Shown piece after piece: positions 49,695 to 58,032 of a DNA stretch of 60,584 bases. A program made the position numbers and the translations under genes. Each line of letters opens with the position of its first letter. The stretch's first letter is position 1. Source of the DNA: Methylococcaceae bacterium (GTDB lineage Bacteria; Pseudomonadota; Gammaproteobacteria; Methylococcales; Methylococcaceae); NCBI GenBank assembly GCA_902812445.1, contig CADDZF010000003.1, positions 1 through 60,584 on the forward strand, given 5' to 3'. Below the pieces are notes generated by a model. That model was not told where the DNA came from. It saw only the letters and a program-made list of their open reading frames with translations, and did not search any database.

Positions 49695-50450
49695 ATGCGT
49701 CGCTCACTCGTTATCGGCAACTGGAAAATGAACGGCACCCGTGCCAGCACCCAACAATTGTTAGGCGATCTACTCGCCGGACTGGGCGAAAAAGCATTGA
49801 CCGGCGAAGTGGGCGTAGGAGTGCCTTTTGTTTTCATTCCCCAGGCCGCCGAGCAATTAAAGAATACCGGCATTCTGTTAGGATCGCAGAATGTGTCGGA
49901 TCAGGACGCAGGCGCCTATACGGGCGAGATTGCGGCGACCATGCTGCGCGAGTTTGGCTGCTCTTTCGCGATCGTGGGCCACTCGGAGCGACGCCTGCTT
50001 TATCATGAATCGAGCCCGGAAGTTGCCGCCCGCTACAACAAAGCAATCGAACACGGGCTCACCCCGGTCTTATGCGTTGGCGAACGCCTGGAACAGCGAG
50101 AACTTGGCGAGACTTTCAATGTCATTGACGAACAGCTTACCGCCGTTCTTGCCGTAGCGGGCACCGCGTCGTTTTTGCGGGCGGTCATCGCGTATGAGCC
50201 GGTCTGGGCGATCGGAACCGGAAAGACGGCGACGGCCGAGCAGGCGCAGGCAGTACATGAATTTATCCGCCAGCGGATCGCCTCGGAGGATCAGCATGTT
50301 GCCCAAGCCGTGCGTATTCTGTATGGCGGGAGCGTAAAGCCGGAGAATGCTGAAGCCTTGTTTGCCATGCCGGACATCGATGGTGGTCTGATAGGCGGGG
50401 CATCATTGGATGCGAGATCGTTTCTATCGATTTGTTTTTCTGCAGGGTGA
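49695..50450 (+). CDS. tpiA: Triosephosphate isomerase
   Basis: The 251-residue TIM barrel interconverts dihydroxyacetone phosphate and glyceraldehyde-3-phosphate. Signatures are VIGNWKMNGTRAS, FVFIPQAAEQL, GAYTGEIAATML, IVGHSERRLLYHE, AYEPVWAIGTGKTATAEQA (catalytic Glu) and ILYGGSVKPENA. The C-terminal tail ends IGGASLDARSFLSI. ATG 49695 follows GAGGGCTGTAG. secG starts 3 nt after the stop, the conserved tpiA-secG pair. Confidence 0.97.
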   Translation: MRRSLVIGNWKMNGTRASTQQLLGDLLAGLGEKALTGEVGVGVPFVFIPQAAEQLKNTGILLGSQNVSDQDAGAYTGEIAATMLREFGCSFAIVGHSERRLLYHESSPEVAARYNKAIEHGLTPVLCVGERLEQRELGETFNVIDEQLTAVLAVAGTASFLRAVIAYEPVWAIGTGKTATAEQAQAVHEFIRQRIASEDQHVAQAVRILYGGSVKPENAEALFAMPDIDGGLIGGASLDARSFLSICFSAG

Positions 50451-50453
50451 TAT

Positions 50454-50858
50454 ATGTATCAAGCGTTAATCATCGTTCACGTCGTGGTTGCGATCGCCAT
50501 CATCGGTATGGTTCTAATCCAGCAAGGTCGTGGTGCGGATGCCGGAGCTGGCTTTGGCGGCGGTTCATCGGGCAGCTTGTTTGGCGCCAGGGGCGCTGCC
50601 TCATTTCTTACGCGAACAACCGCAATTTTGGCCTTCCTGTTCTTTACATCCAGTCTCGTTCTTGCATATTTATCTGATAAACAAGATAATAAACAGAAAG
50701 ACTTGATGGACGTATCGCCCGCATCGGAGTCTGTCCAGCCCGATCTTCCCCCAGCGATCGACGATACACCGACTTCTGAAAGGAAGACGGATTTGCCTGA
50801 AAATCCAGATCTGCCCAAGCCGGCCCATGAGTCCGAATCAAATTCGGAAAAAAAGTAA
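50454..50858 (+). CDS. secG: Preprotein translocase subunit SecG
   Basis: The 134-residue protein is the small subunit of the SecYEG channel with two membrane helices (ALIIVHVVVAIAIIGMVLIQQGRGADAGAGFGGG and TTAILAFLFFTSSLVLAYL) around the GxGGG-rich loop with GARGAASFL. The C-terminal ~70 residues are polar and acidic, longer than the E. coli protein. It directly follows tpiA and precedes tRNA-Leu. Confidence 0.93.
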   Translation: MYQALIIVHVVVAIAIIGMVLIQQGRGADAGAGFGGGSSGSLFGARGAASFLTRTTAILAFLFFTSSLVLAYLSDKQDNKQKDLMDVSPASESVQPDLPPAIDDTPTSERKTDLPENPDLPKPAHESESNSEKK

Positions 50859-50889
50859 TCAAGGCTTACGCGCGGTTAGGGCATCCTAG

Positions 50890-50974
50890 GCCGATGTGGT
50901 GAAATTGGTAGACACGCCGTCTTGAGGGGGCGGTGACGCAAGTCGTGCCGGTTCAAATCCGGCCATCGGCACCA
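50890..50974 (+). tRNA. tRNA-Leu (anticodon GAG)
   Basis: GCCGATGTGGTGAAATTGGTAGACACG starts a class II tRNA: acceptor GCCGATG pairs with CATCGGC, anticodon loop CTTGAGG (GAG), a long variable arm (around GGTGACGCAAGTCGT), T arm GGTTCAAATCC and encoded ACCA at the end. 85 nt including CCA. It follows secG in the typical secG-tRNA-Leu order. The next 197 nt to tgt (50975-51171) show no gene, promoter or clear hairpin. Confidence 0.96.
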
Positions 50975-51162
50975 ACGATTATTCCGGCGCTTAGGCGTTC
51001 TTCCGGGCGCCCTTTCCAGCTGAGCTGCCCTGCGGCCAGACTAGTAGAACCTCTATCGTGATGGGCTTGACCACTCCGAACAACGTCTGCCAGAAGCCTC
51101 GAACACCTGCTAGGGCGTGACCGGGTATGCGCTCGCTGCATCGACCTGGCAATCCTGCTTGA

Positions 51163-52287
<1,125 letters not shown>

Positions 52288-52320
52288 TGCCGCGTTTCCT
52301 ATTCGAGCTAGAGAACGATC

Positions 52321-52668
52321 ATGAATTTTCTTAGTGATGCACTCGCCGCCGCCGCGCCTGCCCAGCAGGATCCCGGCATGGCGGGGCTGATTTTCCCCGT
52401 GGCGATCTTTGCGATCTTCTTTTTTCTGTTTATCAGGCCGCAGCAAAAACGGGCCAAAGAGCACAAAAAGCTGGTCGATGCCATCGCCAAAGGGAATGAA
52501 GTCGTGACCAGTGGCGGTTTGCTGGGGAAAGTCGTCGATCTCGACGACAACTTCGTGCAACTGGAAATCGCCGACAACGTCTTTATTCACGTCCAGCGCC
52601 ATGCCATCACCAGCCTGATGCCCAGGGGCACCTATAAAGCCAAGAAAAAACTCGACAAGGCGCAGTGA
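52321..52668 (+). CDS. yajC: Preprotein translocase accessory subunit YajC
   Basis: The 115-residue membrane protein joins SecDF. It has a membrane helix (AGLIFPVAIFAIFFFLFIRPQQKRAKEHKKLVDAIAKG), followed by the conserved GNEVVTSGGLLGKVVDLDDNFVQLEIADNVFIHVQRHAI. The second part is soluble. Located between tgt and secD in the typical order; about 100 nt separate it from secD. Confidence 0.95.
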   Translation: MNFLSDALAAAAPAQQDPGMAGLIFPVAIFAIFFFLFIRPQQKRAKEHKKLVDAIAKGNEVVTSGGLLGKVVDLDDNFVQLEIADNVFIHVQRHAITSLMPRGTYKAKKKLDKAQ

Positions 52669-52771
52669 TCTCCTCACCCAAACGGCTTGCCGCGATTCCC
52701 GCTCAGCGACATCGCGGCCATGCAGCGGCGCGGCAGCGCGCCTGCCGCTACCCCATCGTTGCGAGAAAGAC

Positions 52772-54646
52772 ATGATATACAACAAGATACCAATCATCCG
52801 CAATCGCTTTCCACTGTGGAAAAATATTTTGATTCTAGTGATCCTAGTGATCGGGATCCTGTATTCGTTGCCCAATCTGTTTGGCGAAGACCCCTCGGTT
52901 CAGCTGTCGCCTACGCGAAGTGCCAGAGTCGATGACGCGACCGTGGCCCATGTCGAAAAACTCCTCCTGGATGCAGGACTTGATAGCAAGGCCGTGGAAT
53001 TGACCGAGAGCCGGCTGTTAGTCAGGTTTACCGATACCGAGGCCCAGATTAAGGCTGCCGATGTCCTCAAAAACGACATGGGAGACAATTATATCGTCGC
53101 CTTGAACCTCGCCCCTTCCACGCCGGCCTGGCTCAAGGCGATCAAAGCCAAGCCCATGTATCTGGGACTGGATTTGCGCGGCGGTGTACATTTTCTGCTT
53201 CAAGTCGATATGGAGGCGGCCATTCAACAGGCGGAGGAGCGATATGCCGACGATATCCGCACCCTGCTGCGCGAAAACAAGATTCGCTATGCGGCGGTCG
53301 AGCGCGACAAGCGGGTGATCCAGGTCAAGTTGCAGGATAGCCAGAGCTTGGCTCCAGCCGAGGAACTGATTAAAAAGGAATTACGGGGTCTCGTGCTGAA
53401 TGAAGCCGAAGGAGGAACCCTGCTGCAGGCGAGCCTTTCCGACGCTGAACGGCGAGAGATACGCCGATTCGCCGTGGCGCAAAACATCACTACCCTGCGC
53501 AACCGCGTCAATGAGCTCGGCGTTGCCGAACCGGTCATTCAGCAGCAGGGAGACGATCGTATCGTCGTGCAGTTGCCCGGCGTACAGGATACCGCACGGG
53601 CAAAGGAAATCCTCGGTGCGACGGCGACTTTGGAGTTTCGCCTGGTAGACACGGAACACGACGTCCAGAGCGCCCGACAGCGCGTGCCCATCGGCTCGCG
53701 GCTGTATACCGATCGCAATGGCCGGCCGGTATTGTTGCAGCGAAAGATCATCGTGACCGGTGATCAGATCGTGGATGCCTCATCCGGACTGGAGGCTCAA
53801 TCCGGTTCGGCCGCTGTGTTTGTCACCCTAAACAGTGTCGGCGCCAAGAAAATGGCGGATACGACCAAGGAGAACATCGGCAAGCCGATGGCCGTGGTCT
53901 TCATTGAGAACAAAACGGAAACCAAGGAAATCAACGGTCAGAAAGTGAGCAGCAAGAAGAAAGTCGAGGAAGTTATCAACGTGGCAACCATTCGTGACCG
54001 GTTCAGCAAGCGGTTCCAGATCTCCGGTCTCGATAGCACCGAAGAGGCCAGGAATCTCGCGTTATTGCTGCGAGCGGGGGCTCTGGCGGCACCCGTGGAC
54101 ATCGTCGAGGAACGTACGGTGGGCCCGAGCCTCGGCAAGGAGAACATCGCGCGAGGCGTCAAGTCCAACGGTTACGGATTCATCGCCGTCGCCTTGTTCA
54201 TGATCATGTACTACCGCGTATTCGGGCTGTTTTCCGTCCTCGCGCTGGCGGCCAACGTCATGTTGCTGGTGGCGGCACTGTCTATCATGCAGGCGACCTT
54301 GACGCTTCCGGGCCTGGCGGGCATCGCACTGACCGTCGGCATGGCGATCGATGCCAACGTGCTCATCAATGAGCGTATTCGCGAGGAGTTGCGCACCGGC
54401 ATTTCGCCCCAAGCAGCCATTTATGCGGGTTATGAGCGAGCCTTTGCCACCATTCTCGATACCAACGTGACCACGTTCATCGCCGGCATGGCCTTGTTTC
54501 TGCTGGGATCAGGGCCGATACGCGGCTTCGCGGCGGTATTGTGCATCGGCATCCTCACGTCGATGTTCAGCGCGGTGCTGGTGTCGCGGGCGCTCGTGAA
54601 TCTGACTTATGGCCGGCAGCGCAAGCTGGCCAGACTCGCCGTCTGA
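52772..54646 (+). CDS. secD: Protein translocase subunit SecD
   Basis: The 624-residue inner-membrane protein uses the proton gradient to help exported proteins leave SecYEG. It has one N-terminal helix (NILILVILVIGILYSLPNLFG), large periplasmic domains starting with LGLDLRGGVHFLLQVDM and later TLRNRVNELGVAEPVIQQQGDDRIVVQLPGVQD, then five C-terminal helices with the RND signature (ALTVGMAIDANVLINERIREE). It belongs to the gammaproteobacterial SecD type. secF begins 11 nt after the stop. Confidence 0.97.
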   Translation: MIYNKIPIIRNRFPLWKNILILVILVIGILYSLPNLFGEDPSVQLSPTRSARVDDATVAHVEKLLLDAGLDSKAVELTESRLLVRFTDTEAQIKAADVLKNDMGDNYIVALNLAPSTPAWLKAIKAKPMYLGLDLRGGVHFLLQVDMEAAIQQAEERYADDIRTLLRENKIRYAAVERDKRVIQVKLQDSQSLAPAEELIKKELRGLVLNEAEGGTLLQASLSDAERREIRRFAVAQNITTLRNRVNELGVAEPVIQQQGDDRIVVQLPGVQDTARAKEILGATATLEFRLVDTEHDVQSARQRVPIGSRLYTDRNGRPVLLQRKIIVTGDQIVDASSGLEAQSGSAAVFVTLNSVGAKKMADTTKENIGKPMAVVFIENKTETKEINGQKVSSKKKVEEVINVATIRDRFSKRFQISGLDSTEEARNLALLLRAGALAAPVDIVEERTVGPSLGKENIARGVKSNGYGFIAVALFMIMYYRVFGLFSVLALAANVMLLVAALSIMQATLTLPGLAGIALTVGMAIDANVLINERIREELRTGISPQAAIYAGYERAFATILDTNVTTFIAGMALFLLGSGPIRGFAAVLCIGILTSMFSAVLVSRALVNLTYGRQRKLARLAV

Positions 54647-54657
54647 GGTAACTTTCG

Positions 54658-55590
54658 ATGGAATTTTTCAAGATCAAGCGCGATATCCCGTTCATGAAGT
54701 ACGGGACGCTCACCACCACCATTTCTCTGGTCACCTTTATTCTCGCCGTCCTCGCCCTTGGCTTTAGAGGCCTCAATCTGGGGATCGATTTCACCGGCGG
54801 AATGCTGATTGAAGTCAGCTATGCACAACCCGCCGATCTGGATGCCATCCGCAAGACGCTGGAAGCGCAGGAGATGGCCGAAGTTGCGGTGCAGAGTTTT
54901 GGCACCTCCAAGGACGTGCTGATCCGTTTACCGCTGAAAGGAGAGATCAATGGCGCCAAACTGAGCGAACAGGTCATCTCGAGCCTGAAGGCCCAGGATG
55001 CGTCCGCCGAGTTGCGGCGCGTCGAGTTTGTCGGTCCGCAGGTAGGACAAGAACTGTATGAAAGTGGCGGCCTGGCGCTGCTGCTGGTAGTGGCGGGCAT
55101 AATAGCTTACCTGGCGATGCGCTTCGCGTGGCGTTTTGCCGTGGCTGCCATCATCGCCAACCTGCATGATGTCGTCATCATTCTGGGCATGTTTGCTTTT
55201 TTTCAATGGGAATTCACCTTGAGCGTGCTGGCCGGCGTACTGGCGATCCTGGGCTATTCGGTGAACGAGTCGGTGGTCGTGTTCGACCGGGTGCGGGAAA
55301 ATTTCCGCAAGATGCGGCGGGCAGGCGTGGCGCAAGTGTTTGACAATGCCATCACCGCCACCATGTCGCGCACTATCATTACCCATTCGATGACTCAGTT
55401 GATGGTGCTGGCGATGTTTTTCTTGGGCGGCGAAGCCTTGCACAATTTTGCCCTTGCGCTGACCATCGGCATCGTCTTCGGCATCTACTCGTCGGTACTG
55501 GTCGCATGTCCCGTAGCCCTGCGACTGGGCGCCAATCGGGCTAACCTGTTAGAGGCGGACAAGGAAGGCATCATTGATAATCGTCCCTGA
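54658..55590 (+). CDS. secF: Protein translocase subunit SecF
   Basis: The 310-residue partner of SecD has six membrane helices, an N-terminal helix (TLTTTISLVTFILAVLALGFRG), the periplasmic part LGIDFTGGMLIEVSYA, FVGPQVGQELYESGGLALLLVV, and the signature GYSVNESVVVFDRVRENFRKMR and TIITHSMTQLMVLAMFFLGGEALHNFAL. The Asp in VVVFDRVRE is the proton-path residue. It ends the tgt-yajC-secD-secF group; suhB is convergent 23 nt away. Confidence 0.97.
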   Translation: MEFFKIKRDIPFMKYGTLTTTISLVTFILAVLALGFRGLNLGIDFTGGMLIEVSYAQPADLDAIRKTLEAQEMAEVAVQSFGTSKDVLIRLPLKGEINGAKLSEQVISSLKAQDASAELRRVEFVGPQVGQELYESGGLALLLVVAGIIAYLAMRFAWRFAVAAIIANLHDVVIILGMFAFFQWEFTLSVLAGVLAILGYSVNESVVVFDRVRENFRKMRRAGVAQVFDNAITATMSRTIITHSMTQLMVLAMFFLGGEALHNFALALTIGIVFGIYSSVLVACPVALRLGANRANLLEADKEGIIDNRP

Positions 55591-55613
55591 AGCGATCAGT
55601 GTGGCGGCGAGCT

Positions 55614-56441
55614 TCAAGCGGAAGGACGATCGATCTCGCGGAGGCTCTCGGTCAGATGGGGTTGAATCGCGTCAAGCATGATTTGATGCAATCTCGGACT
55701 GGCCGCGAGGACGTTACCTGAGCGCAGGTAACTCTCGCCGCCCAGGAAGTCGGTCACGATGCCGCCCGCTTCCTGAATGAGCAAGATGCCAGCGGCCATA
55801 TCCCATTCGCGCAGCCCGATCTCCCAGAAGCCATCCAGCCGGCCAGCGGCGATATAGGCAAGATCCAGCGCGGCGGAGCCGGCGCGGCGAATACCGGCGG
55901 TATCGACGATAAGGCTTCGGAACATGCCCAAGTAGGCATCGAGGTGGCGCTGATCCTTGAACGGAAAGCCGGTGCCCAGCAATGCGCCCGTGAAGGCGTG
56001 CTGTCTGGTGACGCGGATGCGGCGATTATTCAACATCGCTCCGGAACCGCGCTCGGCGGTAAAAAGCTCCTGTTTGAGCGGATCGTAAATCACGCCGATA
56101 GCCAGCTTCCCCCGGTGCATCAGTCCAATGGACACGGCAAATTGAGGAAATCCATGCAGAAAGTTGGTGGTGCCATCGAGCGGATCAATGATCCAGGTGT
56201 ACTCGTCATGGTGGCTCGAACCGGCCCGCTTGCCGCTCTCTTCGGCCAGAATGCCGTGGTCCGGGAAAGCCTTGAGCAGGATGCGGATGATCTCCTGTTC
56301 TGCCTGTTGATCGATTTCGCTGACAAAGTCGTTGCGACCTTTGGACGTAATGGTGAGCGTATCGATTCTGTCGACGACGCGGATGATCAGGTCGCCGGCG
56401 CTGCGGGCAGCGCGTACGGCGATATTCAGCATTGGGTCCAT
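55614..56441 (-). CDS. suhB: Inositol-1-monophosphatase family protein
   Basis: The 275-residue Mg-dependent phosphatase has EEISGK-like GILAEESGKRAG (metal Glu), WIIDPLDGTTNFLHGFPQFAVSI (metal Asp and PLDG), and a second WDMAAGILLIQEAGGIVTDF at the C-terminus. SuhB also acts as an rRNA antitermination factor in gammaproteobacteria. ATG 56441 starts MDPMLNIAVRAARSAGDL, the typical N-terminus; ATG 56432 is the internal alternative. Divergent from trmJ. Confidence 0.95.
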   Translation of the reverse strand: MDPMLNIAVRAARSAGDLIIRVVDRIDTLTITSKGRNDFVSEIDQQAEQEIIRILLKAFPDHGILAEESGKRAGSSHHDEYTWIIDPLDGTTNFLHGFPQFAVSIGLMHRGKLAIGVIYDPLKQELFTAERGSGAMLNNRRIRVTRQHAFTGALLGTGFPFKDQRHLDAYLGMFRSLIVDTAGIRRAGSAALDLAYIAAGRLDGFWEIGLREWDMAAGILLIQEAGGIVTDFLGGESYLRSGNVLAASPRLHQIMLDAIQPHLTESLREIDRPSA

Positions 56442-56527
56442 AGGCAAACCAGGTGAGGTAAAGGGTCGATGGCGAGTGAATTTCTGATAACATTCTACCT
56501 TACTTAACGATGAAGTAGGTTAGCGTC

Positions 56528-57265
56528 TTGTTGGCGAATATCAGGATCGTGCTGGTCGAGACGACACACCCGGGCAATATCGGCGCAGTGGCCCGTGCGA
56601 TGAAGAATATGCGTCTCGAAAGACTTTACCTGGTCGCGCCGAAACGGTTCCCGAGCCCGGAAGCGACCGCCCGCGCGGCGGGAGCCGATGATCTTCTGGA
56701 TGCAGCGGTCGTTTGCAGGACCTTGGCGGAAGCGATCGGGGATTGCCCTGTCGTGATCGGTGCCAGCGCCCGCCTGCGCACGATCAGTTGGCCGCAGTGG
56801 ACGCCGCGTGAATGTGCCGAAAAACTTAGGCGTGAAGCGGCCACGGTCAAAACGGCGATACTCTTCGGGCGCGAGCATTGCGGCCTGTCCAATGCAGAGC
56901 TCGAGCACTGCTCTCATCTGCTGCATATTCCGTGCAATCCCGCATTCAGCTCGCTCAACGTGGCTGCTGCCGTTCAAATCGTCGCTTACGAAGTGCATCT
57001 GGCGGCCCAAGGGCTGCCGGGTGCAAGTAACTCAAATGGGGCCACACCGGCTACCGCACGAGAACGCGAAAGCTTTTACCAGCATCTGCGCGAGACCTTG
57101 TTCGAGATTGGCTTTTTCCATCAAACCAAAAGGGCGCCTTTGCTGATGCGCCGCCTGAAGCGATTGTTCAATCGGGCACGCCTAGAGCCACGGGAAATCA
57201 ATATCCTGAGAGGCATTTTGACGGCTATCCAGCACAGCCGACCACGACACGCGAACCATGCTTGA
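56528..57265 (+). CDS. trmJ: tRNA 2'-O-methyltransferase TrmJ
   Basis: TrmJ methylates the ribose of nucleotide 32 in tRNAs. The 245-residue SPOUT protein has [49 protein letters not shown] and [27 protein letters not shown] (knot), plus a C-terminal helical extension ([26 protein letters not shown]). TTG 56528 is the start that fits best. It overlaps cysE by 8 nt, so the two are coupled. Confidence 0.95.
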   Translation: MLANIRIVLVETTHPGNIGAVARAMKNMRLERLYLVAPKRFPSPEATARAAGADDLLDAAVVCRTLAEAIGDCPVVIGASARLRTISWPQWTPRECAEKLRREAATVKTAILFGREHCGLSNAELEHCSHLLHIPCNPAFSSLNVAAAVQIVAYEVHLAAQGLPGASNSNGATPATARERESFYQHLRETLFEIGFFHQTKRAPLLMRRLKRLFNRARLEPREINILRGILTAIQHSRPRHANHA

Positions 57266-58016
57266 TCGAATCAAGGAAGACATCTATTGCATTTTCGCGC
57301 GCGATCCGGCCGCTCAATCGGTTTTTGAAATCGTCACCGCTTACCCTGGGTTTCACGCGATCCTCATTCACCGTCTCAGCCACCAATTGTGGAACAGGAG
57401 ATTCCGATGGCTCGGACGCTTCATATCGCACCTGGCGCGCTGGCTGACCGGCATCGAAATTCATCCCGGCGCGGTAATCGGCAGACGCTTTTTCATCGAT
57501 CATGGCATGGGCGTCGTCATCGGCGAAACCGCCGTGATCGGCGATGATTGCACCTTGTATCACGGCGTGACGCTGGGCGGCATCAGCTGGAAAAAAGGCA
57601 AGCGGCATCCCACGCTCGGCAACAACGTCGTCGTCGGCGCCGGGGCGAAAATCCTAGGTCCGATCGAGGTTGGCGACGGCGCGCGCATCGGTTCGAATTC
57701 GGTGGTGCTGAAAAACGTGCCGGCCGGCGCGACCGTGATCGGCATCCCCGGCCATATCATCAACCCGGATCGCAAGGCGCAGGAAGCCCAGCGCCAGGCG
57801 ATCGCCAGCAAGATCGGTTTCGATGCTTACGGCCAGACGCCCGACATGCCGGATCCGGTTGCCCATGCCATTAACCACATGCTGAATCATATTCAACTGC
57901 TGGACGAGCAGATCGCCTGCTTGAAACTGGTGCTCCAACAGAACGGCATCGATTTCAAGCAGAAGCCGCTTCCGGACATCAGCAACTGTCAACTCGATCT
58001 GGGCAATGGAACATAA
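57258..58016 (+). CDS. cysE: Serine O-acetyltransferase
   Basis: The 252-residue enzyme makes O-acetylserine, the direct cysteine precursor, with acetyl-CoA. An N-terminal helical domain ([42 protein letters not shown]) is followed by a left-handed beta-helix with hexapeptide repeats and catalytic His/Asp in [43 protein letters not shown]. The length and the short C-terminal tail (after GIDFKQKPL) are a little longer than the enzyme core, with the usual Cys-feedback Ile region not obvious. Head of the forward cysteine route, which remains intact while the reverse one is broken. Confidence 0.95.
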   Translation: MLDRIKEDIYCIFARDPAAQSVFEIVTAYPGFHAILIHRLSHQLWNRRFRWLGRFISHLARWLTGIEIHPGAVIGRRFFIDHGMGVVIGETAVIGDDCTLYHGVTLGGISWKKGKRHPTLGNNVVVGAGAKILGPIEVGDGARIGSNSVVLKNVPAGATVIGIPGHIINPDRKAQEAQRQAIASKIGFDAYGQTPDMPDPVAHAINHMLNHIQLLDEQIACLKLVLQQNGIDFKQKPLPDISNCQLDLGNGT

Positions 58017-58032
58017 GCCTATCGGCACCGCC

